The notes below the pieces were generated by a model. The model had not been told where the DNA came from, did not search any database, and saw only the letters and a program-made list of their open reading frames with translations. 64,000 nt of DNA. Origin: Cryptomeria japonica (Eukaryota; Streptophyta; Pinopsida; Cupressales; Cupressaceae). This document shows positions 45,655 to 57,235 of this stretch, one piece after another; positions within the stretch are counted from its first letter, which is position 1, and each line of letters opens with the position of its first letter. The translations under genes were made by a program, and so were the position numbers. Where the stretch lies: assembly GCF_030272615.1 (NCBI RefSeq), contig NC_081406.1, positions 168,288,361 through 168,352,360 of the forward strand. The letters are read 5' to 3'.

Positions 45655-46507
45655 ATGTACAAAAGGGATGCACCAAAGCTGAACAAGTCTAGTTTCTCCA
45701 CATGGCAAAAAAGGATGAAGCTGCACCTATCAAGAATTGGAGAATATGCAACATATTATCTGGAGAATGATTACATAGCACCCAACACCAATCCGATGGC
45801 AATGGAAGAGATAAAGGCAAAGAAAGAACACATACAAGCTATGATTGAAATAACATTTGCATTAACCAACTCAGAGTTTAATGACCTAGAAGGTTGCAAT
45901 GATGCCAAAGCGATGTGGAACAAGCTCATATCTATGTATGGTGGTCAATAAAATCAAAGGAGCATGGGGAACTATTGAAGAAAAGGATGTAATAAGTAAG
46001 TTGCTTAGAACACTTCTACCTGCTTATGCTATTCGAGTCGCTGCAATCAATGAATTAAGATCTGTACCAAACATGTCAATTTCTTTGGATGCTACTATTG
46101 GTAAGCTACATGCATTTGAGTTAAGTAATTTTGATAGCAGTGGGTCTTCGGTAAATAAAGTTGAATCTGCATTCAGTTCTTTTCATATTGGTGAATCTGA
46201 TGATTACAATGATAGAATGTATAAGTATACTGAAGGAAATCACAGTGGAGCAAGTGAAAGATTTCACAAAAACATGGAAGAGGTACACAAACTATACGAA
46301 GAAATAAAAAAGAAAGAAGAGTTTGAAGCATTATTAGCCAGAAGGTTACCGAGAGGCAAAGGTAAGTATAAAGGAAAGCTACCTTTAAAATGTTTTAACT
46401 ATGATAGAATAGGACATATGGCTTCTAACTGTCCTGACAAAGAATCTAGTGAAAAGAGAGACTACCGAGATGACAGACAGAAAGACAACCAATACAGAGG
46501 ACACTGA
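45655..46507 (+). pseudogene. Copia-D gag
   Basis: Starts at ATG 45655 (MYKRDAPKLNKSSFSTWQ), 50 bp past the primer site. The N-terminal part is the DUF4219/UBN2 gag type, with FSTWQKRMKLHL and the AMWNKLISMYGG segment. A frameshift or small deletion near 45945 moves the rest to another frame. The C-terminal part has a Lys/Arg-rich run and a zinc knuckle CFNYDRIGHMASNC in which the second Cys has become Tyr. A stop follows at 46505. It would have formed the element particle. Confidence 0.85.
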
Positions 46508-46529
46508 GACTTCGGAAGGAAAGATAGAA

Positions 46530-46930
46530 AGACATGCCTAGTAGCTGATGAGCAATCCAACGATGATAAATCTGATGGAATTGATACAGAGGAAGCTGTT
46601 TATGTGGCCATCAAAGATGGATCAGATGAAGAAATGTATGAAGAAAAAGCCCTAATATCTCACATAAATAAAAATGATTCTTGGATCATAGATAGTGGAT
46701 TCTCACATCACATGATAGGTGATAAACATAAGTTTGTTAAATTAGAAGACTATGATGGAGGTTATGTAAGATTCGATAGTGATGCACCATGTCCGATGAA
46801 AGGTAAAGGATCCATAACACTTCTTGGCAATGATAAATGTGATGATGTATACTGGGTTGAAGGTTTGAAATACAATTTGTTGAGTATAGCATAGCTAAAT
46901 AATACATGATACCGAATATAATTTTAGAAG
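46530..46930 (+). pseudogene. Copia-D protease
   Basis: SWIIDSGFSHHMIGD at about 46675-46720 is the copia protease active site; Asp-Ser-Gly is kept but the usual following Cys is Phe. It ends LKYNLLSIA at 46894, the standard end of the protease segment. Confidence 0.8.
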
Positions 46931-46984
46931 GGATGTGTCAAAGTTCATGACAAACATGGAAAGCTAGCTACTACTGGGACACAA

Positions 46985-48141
46985 ACAAAAGGTAATACAT
47001 TTCATCTTGACTCAACTAAGAACAATTGTCTATATGCTAACATAGATGATACCTGGTTATGGCATAAAAGGTTTTGTCATGTAAATTTTGATAACCTGAT
47101 CAAAATAAGAAAGAAGCACCGAGTAAGAGGTCTGCCTAGCTTGGAAAAACTAGAGGATGCAATATGTCGTGGATGGTAGATGGGTAAGATGACAAGGTCA
47201 GGTTTTACAAGTAAGTCCTACACTTCTAAAGGAATTTTAGATCTTGTGCACACTGATCTTTGTGGTCCTATGAAAGTTCAAAGTTATTATGAAGATAGAT
47301 ACTTCATATTATTTGTGGATAATTACTCAAGAATGATGTCAGTTATGTTTTTAAAAGAGAAATCAGAAGCCTTTCAAATGTTCAAATGGTATAAGGCTAG
47401 AGTTGAAAAAGAAATAGGAAGATAGTTGAAATGTCTAAGATCTGATAGAGGAGGATAATTCATTTATGATGAATTTAACCTATTTTGCAATGATAATGGT
47501 ATAAAGAGACAAGTGTTTGCACCGAGAACACCTCAACAAAATGGGATAGCTGAAAGAAGAAACAGATCAATTGTAGATTGTGCCAGAACCCTAATGATAG
47601 AAAAGAGGGTACCTCAAACATTTTGGAGAGAAGTAATCAACACTATAGTTTACACCCTGAACTGAGTACAACTGAAGAAAGGAACTTTGAAGACACCATA
47701 TGAAAGCTGGTATGATTAAAAACCCAATCTAAGTTATTTTAGGATATTTGGAAGTAGATGTTATGTTCACAAAGATGACAGAAATGGAAAGTTTGATCAG
47801 AAAAGTGATGAAGGAACATTTCTTGGTTATTCTTCTAGAAGCAAAGCATTTAAATGTCTGATAAAATCATCTAACAAAATAGTAGAAAGTGCAAATGTGA
47901 AATTGATGAATTTGCAGAAAGAAATGATGAAGGAAATTCCAAAGAACCAGAAAATTATGAATAATTTGTTTATGTTCAACTGAGAAATTCTACTGAGAAA
48001 GTTGATGAAGAAAATGAAGAGAATACTCAGTTACCAAGTGGTGAAGAATATCATATAGAGCCTACCGAGCCCATATTAGCCAAGTATGTCAAAAGAAATC
48101 ATGCATCAAGTCAGATTATAGGAGATAAGGATGATCCAGTA
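46985..48141 (+). pseudogene. Copia-D integrase and linker
   Basis: GAG-pre-integrase with WLWHKRFCHVNFDNL near 47050, then the catalytic core: Asp in LVHTDLCGPM (47240), Asp in LRSDRGG (47440), then Glu in QNGIAERRNR (47545). C-terminal FGSRCYVHKDD near 47750 and GTFLGYSS near 47820. In-frame stops occur near 47177, 47424, 47456, 47664, 47716 and 47984. The catalytic triad is still readable. Confidence 0.85.
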
Positions 48142-49006
48142 ATGACAAGGAAAAAACTGAGACAAAACACATGTCTGATATTTGAATTTGAACCAAGGAT
48201 AGTAAAAGAGGCATTTAGTAATAAAGATTGGATAAATGCTATGACAGAAGAGATTGATCAAATCAAGAAGAATGAAATATGGACATTGCTATCAAGACCA
48301 AAAGAGAAAAATGTAATCGGTACAAAGTGGATTTTTAGAAACAAGCTGAATGAAAAAGGTGAGGTCATTCGGAATAAAGAAAGACTAGTTTGCAAAGGTT
48401 ATGCTCAAGAAGAAGAAATTGATTATGGTGAGACTTTTGCACCCGTGGCAAGACTTGAAGGAGTAAGAACATTGTTGGCATATGTTGCTTACAAAAATTT
48501 CAAAGTATATCAAATGGATGTTAAATCTGCATTTTTAAATGGTATACTAGAAGAAGAAGTTTACATTGAACAACCTAAAGGATTTATTGAAGACAAGAAT
48601 AAAGATCAGGTATGTAAGCTGAACAAAGCATTATATGGTCTAAAGCAATCACCCAGAGCCTGGTATGAAAGACTGCACTCTTATTTGATCAAGATTGGAT
48701 TTATAAGGACAAGTGAAAACAACAATATGTATATGAAGAATGATGAGAACAATGGTATACTGCTTTTAGCCATATTTGTTGATGATATTATTTTTTGTGG
48801 AAATGAATCCCTATGCAAGAACTTTGGAAATGAAATGTGCAAAGAATTTGAGATGTCATTAATCGGTGAAATAAAGTATTTTATAGGTTTACAGATACTG
48901 CAAATGAAAAATGAGATTTTTATTACTCAATCCAAGTATATAAAGGAAATCCTAAAGAAATTTGGAATGGAGGATTCTAAACCTATAAGTACTCCTATGA
49001 CTACTG
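48142..49006 (+). pseudogene. Copia-D reverse transcriptase, truncated
   Basis: Open for about 290 codons. Motifs in order: [50 protein letters not shown], then the active site [12 protein letters not shown] near 48785, the GLQILQM segment, and STPMTT at the end. All RT motifs are intact up to the cut; the last codons of this open frame (from 49007) come from the Gypsy-2 LTR. RNase H is missing from the window. Confidence 0.88.
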
Positions 49007-50447
49007 TGTGCAGGAAAAGCGGGTCGATAGAACTCAAAATGTGAAAAACGGAGCTCTATGAAGCCTTGCTCACACACCCACAAGACTTCTTGGTGCAAGC
49101 TATGGAGTAATGAAGTATCACTCAGCTTCCCAAGGTTGGTCCCATGGTTCTCTATCTTACAATGTCCCTCAAACCAATGTTTTTGCTCTTAGATCACTGA
49201 ACAAAATGGTTTAGGGATGGCAAATGAAAGAATGAGGGATGCTTTTGATAGATTTTAGAATGAAATGCATCCTAAGCTATGCATGATCTTAAAATGCAAT
49301 AAACTAGATTATAAGATGACAAGGTTAGTATAAATACTATCCTAACATGATATATTAGTCTATGATTGAGCTAAATGATAAAAAAAATATTCTAAACATG
49401 CATATTTAGACTAATTCCTAGTTAAAAGAGAGGCTAAAATGATGAGCATAAAATGGAATGAAAGCTTGAATGTATTTGAGCATAAGTATGATACTACAAA
49501 CTTGGATTGATGATTATTTAAAATGGAGGAATGAGAGCTCTATTTATAGCAAAAATAGGGCAATGGATGGTCAAGATTGAAAGAGTTAATCAAGGGCTAA
49601 GTTTGAAAGTTGGGGATCCATGTTTACAATTTGCACCAATGAAATGGTGACAAGTGTCAACATAGGGTTGGGTTGAGAGAAGGGGTTGGAGGCATTAAAT
49701 GCTTGAGAAGACCTTATGGTTATCTAGAGGGTAAGGGTTAAGCTTAAGTTAGGCTTACCCATTGGATTAAGAGTTAATCCAAGGATAAACCCTTGTGTAA
49801 ATGATTAAGAGATAATCATGGTCAAAGCATTAAAGGCTTGATGAGACCCTTGGGTTGGATGAAGGTTAAGTTAGGCAAAAAGTCTCTAACCATGTAAGAG
49901 GGTTGAATTAACCATTAATGGTTTGGGAGACTTTGGGAAATTAAGTGGTTGAAGACTTGAAGTCTTTAATGGTTATCAAAGACTTTAAGGGTTTGAGAAG
50001 TGACTTCCCTTTGCTTAGGGATGTGACAAAGTTTAGAAGATGGGTTAGGCTAATTAGAAGCGATTAGAAGAGTCTAGAAGGGATTAGAAATAGGTTTTAG
50101 GAAGCAAGTGGGAGATGTAGGAAAATGCAACTGGATGGAGGGATAATAGGATTTATTGAAATAAATTTAATTTAATTCAATTTGGTTGTTATTAAATAAA
50201 TTAGATTTATTCAATTTAGGATAACTATTTAATTAAATTTGAATTTAATTAAAAGTGGATAGGGGGGATTTAATTGAATAAAATGATTTATTCATTAAAT
50301 GGTACAGTGAATTTAATTTAAATAAATTGAGTAATTTACTTAATTAAATAGAGGAATGCAGGTAAATTAATTAAATTGGATTTAATTAAATAGAGAAATG
50401 AACATAAAATATTCATTTAGGAATATGGTCATTTTTATACGTCTACA
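49007..50447 (-). mobile_element. Gypsy-2 3' LTR
   Basis: 1441 bp. On plus it runs from TGTGCAGGAAAAGCGGGTCG to TTTTATACGTCTACA; reverse complement of the solo LTR at 19008-20440. The exact left edge is 49005-49009 because of the TGTGTG run. Confidence 0.87.
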
Positions 50448-50460
50448 TTTTGCCCCTCTT
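50448..50460 (-). promoter_or_regulatory. Gypsy-2 polypurine tract
   Basis: TTTGCCCCTCTTT on plus, i.e. AAAGAGGGGCAAA on the element strand, adjacent to the 3' LTR. Confidence 0.85.
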
Positions 50461-50781
50461 TGAAGTGACGTGTGTGCACATGTTATTTCAAAGAAAATGA
50501 TGTGTTATCATGATTTATGATCAAATGCAATTTTTGTGTCGCTTTTATGATTTGCAAGTTGTGCCCCAGATTTGATTTGATGCGTGATGCCCCCTCGGGA
50601 GATGAATCAATATTTTGAAAATTTTGATTTGATTTGGCAATTTGTGTTTGGTGTGTATGATTTTGCCTGTGTTAAATGTTGAAATTGATTCATCTCCTGA
50701 TAATTTACTGAGTTTAGGGTATAAGGGAGACCGCGACCATATTACATGCCTGGTTTACTAACCCTAATTTCATTTTCCTCC

Positions 50782-50788
50782 TATAAAA
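50782..50788 (+). promoter_or_regulatory. TATA box of the Gypsy-2 PMD gene
   Basis: TATAAAA in CTCCTATAAAAGGGG, 81 bp before the ATG at 50863; a canonical plant core promoter setting that predicts a start site near 50815 and a short 5' leader. Confidence 0.7.
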
Positions 50789-51009
50789 GGGGAAAAGTGC
50801 TTTGATTTGATTCATTTGTGCATTGTTGACTTTGGAGAAAGAGAATTGGGTTTGAAAGCAAAATGCCTATCCCGTATTCGAGGCACCATTTTGAGCACGT
50901 TCGGAGGTACCGGAGGCCTGCCGCGTATGGACCACCAGTAAGTCATCACATTTGACCCCTTTTGGATTTTTGATTTGGTCATTTTTGGTCATTTTTTGAT
51001 TTTTGAAAT

Positions 51010-51465
51010 TCGGTTTTAGCGTTTTAGCGTGTCAAAGTCATAGATTAGCGCATACAAAAATTTAAGTAGCGCATCAAGTTGATTTTTAGGGCTGCGTCTG
51101 AAATAAAATAGGGTAGCGCAAGGAGTGAAAATAGCGCATGCCAAACGTAGGGTAGCGCTTCAGGTCAGCAAGGTAGTGCGTAGGGTAGACCTAGCGCATA
51201 GGGGCCGCAGGGGTTCGCATGGGTAAGGGGTTTTGGCGTGTAGGGTAAACCTAGCACATAGGGTCAAACAGGTAGTGCCGGCGAGGCATAGGTTAGCGCG
51301 TCGGTAGGGTTTAACGCATAGGGTAGGTTAGGTGGCGCATGGGTGGAAAAGATTAGCGCGTAGAGTCAGTCTAGCGTATAGGATGAATAGATTAGCATGT
51401 AGGAACAACAACCTAGTGCGTGGGTGGATTTTAGGATAGCGAGAATCTGTTTTAGCGCATTCGAC
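51010..51465 (+). repeat. TTAGCGC minisatellite in PMD intron (Gypsy-2)
   Basis: About 20 units spaced 18-25 bp, core TAGCGC followed by ATAGGGT, GTAGGGT, ATGGG or similar. The variants differ from those of Gypsy-1 but match the Gypsy-2 leader array (63640-64000). Confidence 0.9.
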
Positions 51466-51504
51466 AAAATTTTTGCGAGATGAGCTGATTTGTGAAATTG
51501 TTGT

Positions 51505-51880
51505 GTTGTGTTGTCATGATTTTTATGGATTTGTCCAATGTCATGATTTATATGGATTTGTCCAATATGAGTGTTGATATAACTTGTTTTGATTTGCGAT
51601 ATGTCAAGTTATGCATAGATATCAATGTGTTGTGTGGATCAAAATATGAATTGTATTTGCACTCTATTTCAAGTTCAATGTGTGAAGCTTAATTTGTGTT
51701 ACAAGTTGATATGGGTTGAAAACTTGAGTTGTTTTACAAGCCGATATGGGTGGGAAACTTGAGTTGTTTTACAAGTTTATGTGATTTGGAGACTTGAGTT
51801 GTGTTACAAGTTTTGATATGGTTTTTGAGAACTTGAGTTGTGTTACAAGTTGATATGAAATGATAGGATTTTGAACTTGA
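51505..51880. repeat. Short tandem repeats in Gypsy-2 PMD intron
   Basis: First a doubled unit GTCATGATTTTTATGGATTT and GTCCAAT (51514-51570). Then about five copies of a 35-50 bp unit with AACTTGAGTTGTTTTACAAG and TTGATATG between 51690 and 51870. Gypsy-1 has an unrelated tandem array in the same intron position. Confidence 0.8.
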
Positions 51881-54014
51881 TGTAGATGAGCAAATTGTTT
51901 GATGTTGTTGATGTGAGTTTGATTTTGATATCTTTGTTTTGGTGTGGAAACTGATATTGGATTTGTTTTGCTTGTTGACAGGAGCGATTGGGTGTTGTTC
52001 AGTTGCGGGAGCGATTTCCGAGGCTGTGGTCATTGATACTGTGGTTGACCCAGGCCGACCTTGATATCATCGAGAGATGTGGGTTGACATCCCTATTGGA
52101 TATGCCTCGGTTCACTGTGAACTAGGGGCTACTTACAACACTTGCAGAGAGGTGGCATAGCGACACAAACACCTTTCATTTTGCCACAGGTGAGATGACA
52201 GTTACACTAGAGGACTGTTACAAGATCCTGCGCATTCTTGTAGTAGGTGCACTACTAGCATATGAACAGTCAGAGGAGGGTGGTACAGAGGCACTTCGCC
52301 ACATTTTTCACGATGAGACAGTCTGCGGATATGAGATCCTGTGGCAGGAGTTTTTAGACCTGGATTATGCACCCCTTCCATCAGTACTGGCAGGGTTTAT
52401 TGGTGGATTCCTTTGTCCTGATCGTAGGTCAAAGGGATTCTTTGTGGGATGGGGGCTGGTATTAGAGGAGATGGTGACATAGGGCTGGAGGTTTTCATGG
52501 GGATCAGCTATGCTGGCCCATCTGTATAGGGGCCTGCATGAGGTGGTATACCTCGGTTACAATAGTTTGTCAGCTGGCGTGACACTGTTACAAGTATGGT
52601 GCTGGGAGCACATTCCAGCGGTGAGGCCTTTAGCAGACAGAGATAGGCCCATGGGATGCGCATATGCTTACGAATACAGGGGTCTAGTTGTCCAGCGGAA
52701 GCTAGGAAAACTAGACCATTGGAGGAGAGTACTAGATGATATCGATACGGTCACATGGCGACCGTATATAGGTTGTGAGGTGTGGGAGGAGGATGGGCTG
52801 GAGATGCCCTTTGTGTTCATGATGAGATATCTGATTGGGAGGACCCCATTTATTATAGAGAGGTTTCTGGTGACCAGAGTTTTGAGACAGTTTGGTCGTC
52901 AGCAGGGTATACCTCAGGGAGCTTGCCTATATGCACGATAGAGGTAGGATGTAGCCGATTAGGGCCCGACCATTGATAGCTTAGTGGCAGTGGAGGAGTT
53001 TTTTTGGGTTGGCAGGGCAGATATGGGATTATGCCCTAGAGGTTTTGGATGCGGGCATGATCGATGAGTTCGTAGGATTGTTTGCTACGCGGGCGGTGGC
53101 TAGGATATCTGATCCCGAGGAGATGTGGCCAACATTTGATGATGATGATGAGGAGGGAGAGGGAGATGATGAGGATGATGGAGATGATGGAGGAGGAGGA
53201 TGAGGGAGAGGAGTCAGAGGGAGATGGGGAGATAGAGGGAGGAGAGGAGATAGAGGTGTGGAGAGAGCAGTTAGACAGGGGGTGATAGGCAGGGGGAGAG
53301 GCGGATTAGCTATTGGAGCTGATGGAGAGGGGAGGGTGGGGGAGGTGCTAGCTGCAGTGGGGGTACTGATGAGGTGAGGCGACCAACACAAAGGAGGAGG
53401 ATGGATGTGCTCCCACCTCCAACGCTGAGGATAGGTAGAGTGGGAGGGGTTGCCTCTTGACAGGTACTGCTATGGGTTTGGGTCCCTACACATGTTGAGG
53501 ATGCTCAGATTCGGACCCTGCAGGTGACTGTACAACAGTTGCAGGCACAGGTTTTGACATATCAGTGGCAGATTGTGTAGTTGACCACTGAGCGGGATAC
53601 AAAGATAGAGCGGAGGGGGTGAGCGGAGGAGCATGCAGCCAGTATACAGAGAGTAGCAGCAGGTGGTCTGATGAGAGACACCCTGAGAGAGCTAGCATTG
53701 AGAGCTCAGGAGGTAGAGTACTACCGGCGGCATTATGAGGCTGCGGTACCCAGGGATCGTCGAGTACAGAGCTTTACACAATCGAGATCTAGTCGATCTC
53801 GAGATACTGGGTCGCAGTCTGAGAGCCGAGGTGTGACAGGGCCACCGAGAAAGGACCCTCCTGGAGATCCAGGGGTGGGGACATCTGAAGCGAGACCATC
53901 TCCGTCAGGGGATAGTCATACTTGAGAGATGTGGTCTCTGTTGTATTTTTGATCATTGTATTCTTTGTACTGGACACAGTGATGATATATATTTTGTACA
54001 TTTTGATCATTTTT

Positions 54015-54017
<3 letters not shown>

Positions 54018-54090
<73 letters not shown>
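54018..54090. repeat. (AT)n microsatellite, about 36 units
   Basis: Uninterrupted AT dinucleotides about 100 bp past the PMD stop codon. Absent from the corresponding place in Gypsy-1. Confidence 0.95.
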
Positions 54091-54091
<1 letters not shown>

Positions 54092-55374
54092 GGCACCATT
54101 TTCTTTGATCATGTGGTGTGTTATATGGATGCATGTTATGTGGGCTATTTCTATACTTTATGATGATGCAATGCTTAAATGTATGATGCAGGATGTATGC
54201 TTTTTAATATGTTTGTGAGATGTATCTTGAAAATGAGATGTATGATTTGATATGCTGTGAGATGTATCTTGAAAATGAGATGTATGATAATGAGATATAA
54301 AATGTAGAATGATATGCAACTATGTTTAAAATGAGATGCAATTAATTTGTAAAATGATATACAACTAATTGGAAAATGATATGCAATGAATTGTTTTTGG
54401 TAACATCCTCATTCTGCATTTGCCATCCGATATAGCCATATGGTGTTTGCTTTCTTTGTAGGTATCATCATTGAGTATTGATTTATTTAGGATATGTTGA
54501 AAATTTATACAAGCATAATGGTATAATTGAACCATGATGACCTGAGAAAAATTTACATGATGTTTTTATTTTGCAAGATAGCACAAGCATCAAGGTATAA
54601 TTGAACCAGGATGACCTGAGTGCGTATTGCGTAAACAGACAAGATTAAATCATTTGTATGCATGAAGTGGAATCAAGCCTTCAGTGATATTCTATGTATC
54701 ACATCCCGAGGCAAGTATTCACACAATACAAGTGATCGCCTCCCAGACAGAAGACTAAGAAAATATTGGAAGTTCCCCATGATCTCTAGCTTTGAAGCAT
54801 TTAGTGAGATAAGGAAGAGAATCCAATAATTGAAAAAGTTCAAAAGTGCAAAAATAGTCAAGATTTTTATGTGATAATGCAACATTTAGTACTTCAGAAA
54901 ATCATCCATCCTTGGTATTTCTGTGAATTGTTTTGTTTTGTTTTGCGATGAAGCAAAGTTTTTGGTTGTTGGATGTCATGCTTCTGAGTTTTGCAAATAG
55001 TTTTGATGTCTTGAATGTTGGCAAGTTGTGACGATTTTAATGCCCCTAGCTGAGTGTGCCTCTTGATATGAATATGTACAGTGATTTCCAAGCCATGGTG
55101 GAATGTGGTAAGAGGATGCATATGAATAACCCAGGATAGTGACTACGCTAAGTATGTCCTGAATGGATATGTGCTACGTGTCGGGCGATGGCCGATAGTG
55201 TTTTTTATAGATAAAATGGTATGGAGATAGATAGAGGAGCCGTTCTTTCACAAGAGCACATGTTTACCAGGTTTTCACCATTTGTTTTTATTGTACTGTA
55301 TGTTTTTGCTTTTTTTTTGGATTTTTTTTTTGCTTTGTTTTGACTTTTTCCGTGCACTAGGCTACTTAAGTGTA
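54091..55374. other. Convergent intergenic region of Gypsy-2
   Basis: No gene. It carries two copies of ACAAGCAT..GGTATAATTGAACCA.GATGACCTGAG (about 54510 and 54590), AGGATAGTGACTACGC at 55133 and ACCAGGTTTTCACCAT at 55268, each matched in Gypsy-1 (22661-24400). The shared order suggests conserved 3'-end or processing signals for PMD and pol. Confidence 0.55.
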
Positions 55375-56440
55375 CTACTTCTTTAGATGGATGCTATTAG
55401 TTGGTTCATCGAGCACATCTCCTTCCGAAGTTGTTAGTTGATAGGCACCTGATCCATAGACTGATATGATGACATAGGGACCCAACCAGTTAGGTTCAAA
55501 TTTCCCTTTCTTTTCTCGATCTTGCTGATTTCTTGGATTTTCTTTGAGGACTAGGTCACCAACTTTGAAGTTTCTGGGAATGACCTTGTGATTGTAGCTC
55601 CTGCACATGCGTTGCTGATATGCTTTGAGATGAGTATAAGCATGCTGACGTCATTCATCTAATAGGTCAAGTTCTTGCAGTGGGTTAACTCGATACTCTT
55701 CATCTGGGATTAATCCTTTCAAAGAGACTCTGAGATATGGGATTTCTACGTCCAGGGGTAAAATAGCTTCGGATACATATACCAATGAGTATGGTGTTGC
55801 TCCTATAGGTGTGTGGATGCTGGTTCTGTATGCCCAAAGTGCTGGATTGAGTTGTACATGCCAATCTTTGCCTGCATCATTCACTGTTTTCTTTAGGATT
55901 TTCAAGATTGTCTTGTTGGACGCTTCTGCTTGACCATTTCCCTGTGGGTAGTATGGTGTAGAGAACCGATGTTGGATTTTGAATTTTTTGCATAGTTCTT
56001 GTACATCTTGGTTTTTGAAAGGTCGTCCATTATCTATGATGATTGAACTTGGAATACCATATCTACAAATTAGATAATTAAGGATAAAAGAGGCAATTTG
56101 TTTACCAGTCACTATAGTCATGGGAACTGCTTCGATCCATTTGGTAAAGTATTCTATTGCTGTTATAATAAACTTGTGTCCATTTGAAGATGAAGGATGA
56201 ATTTTGCCAACTAAGTCTAGTCCCCACTAACAAAAGGGCCAGGATGTTGTAAATGGTTGTAGTTCCTGTGCTGGTGCATGTATCAGATTGCCATGGATCT
56301 GGCATTTAGGACATTTCTTAGCAAAGTGATATGAGTCTTTCTCCATTGTAGGCCAGTAGTATCCCATCCGTAGAAGCTTTTTAGCAAGAGTAGTACCACT
56401 TGAATGTGTTCCACAAATACCTTCGTGAAGCTCATGTAAA
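55375..56440 (-). pseudogene. Gypsy-2 integrase
   Basis: Zinc finger with HSSGTTLAKK and CPKCQIHG near 56400-56290. The core shows Asp in WGLDLVGK (56215), Asp in IIDNGRPF (56035) and Glu in GNGQAEASN (55930). The C-terminal module GKFEPNWLGPYVI is near 55480. A TAG at 56227 replaces the CAG (Gln) present at the same codon in Gypsy-1 (CACAGTGGGG). A stop at 55650 separates core and C-terminus. Triad intact, protein broken. Confidence 0.87.
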
Positions 56441-57235
56441 GCAAAATTAGAATCATTACAATGAAGGCAATGAAGAAGAGTACCATCTAGACCTCGACGA
56501 TACAAAGTATCAGCGGTAAGGGTGTAATGGGCAGCTTGTCGGATAAAGTTACATTTTTGGTTATGGGATTGGTCAATTGGTAAGATATTGTGCTTGAGGT
56601 AGTTGTATATTGGTCCATATAGCGGAGAATCTGAATGAGTCAAGGCATAGATAACTTGGGATTCAGAGTGGTCATAGGCTGGGGAAAACAATTGCTCTAC
56701 CAGGAACTCATAACGACTCTGTTGCTCTGGAATTTGTAGTAATGAAGTGATAGTAGCCATTGCATCGGCTGCTTTGTTGTTTAACCTTGGTATTTGCTCG
56801 AAGGTGATGTGCACAAAATACTGTTTGAAGTCATCCACCATTTGCTTGTAGGGTAGTAGCTTATCATCCTTTGTATGATAGTTGTTGTTGATTTGATTGA
56901 TGACTAGTTGTGAGTCTCCGTAGACTTTTAACTCTTTGATTTTCCATTCAATAGCCATCTTGATGCCTATAACCAATACCTCATATTTAGCCACATTATT
57001 TGTGCATGGGAACATAAGCCTATATGATCTTGGTATAGTGTGTCCTTCAGGAGTGATGAATAGAATACCAGCACCTGAACCATGTTGTGTGTAGGATCCG
57101 TCAAAGTATAGGGTCCATTGTTTGGTAGAAAGAGCAAGAACGTCCCTGTCTAGAAATTCAATCTCCATGGTTTGTTTTCTTGGTAGTGGTGCTTCAGCCA
57201 TCTGATCTACAATTGCTTGTCCTTTGATGGCTCAT
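56441..57235 (-). pseudogene. Gypsy-2 second (archaeal-type) RNase H and tether
   Basis: From about 57120: Asp in YFDGSYTQHG, then CTNNVAKYEVL where the catalytic Glu of AEY has become Lys, then Asp in YGDSQLV (intact here, lost in Gypsy-1), and a C-terminal KAADAMATI near 56760 with its Asp. The tether to integrase holds SPLYGPIYNYLKHNILP. Confidence 0.85.

Larger units (their letters stand above)
44149..49006 (+). mobile_element. Copia-D: Ty1/copia element, 3' end cut by Gypsy-2
   Basis: 5' LTR 44149-45590, Met-tRNA primer site, gag, protease, integrase and RT in plus orientation. The coding region stops inside RT right after the STPMTT motif, where the Gypsy-2 LTR begins. RNase H, PPT and 3' LTR are therefore expected beyond the right end of the window. 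Confidence 0.9.
50863..53925 (+). pseudogene. Plant mobile domain (PMD) gene of Gypsy-2
   Basis: Exon 1 (50863-50937) encodes 25 residues beginning MPIPYSRHHFEHVRRYRRP. It is followed by an intact donor GTAAGT. The intron (50938-51981, phase 0) ends in a pyrimidine-rich tract and GACAG. Exon 2 (51982-53925) encodes the PMD core (LLTTLAERWH, NTFHFATGEMTVTLEDC, FLCPDRRSKGF), LLQVWCWEHIP and VTWRPYIG, an acidic Asp/Glu run (53140-53200), a Gly/Arg-rich part, and a coiled-coil and Arg/Ser-rich C-terminus ending at TGA 53923. Stops lie at about 52123 and 52480 and after 52938; two compensating indels fall between 52940 and 53670. About 670 residues if intact. The role is not known. Confidence 0.87.

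Noticed and set aside
53789-54218. Tyr-Ile repeat proteins on both strands
   Set aside because: They are translations of the AT microsatellite.
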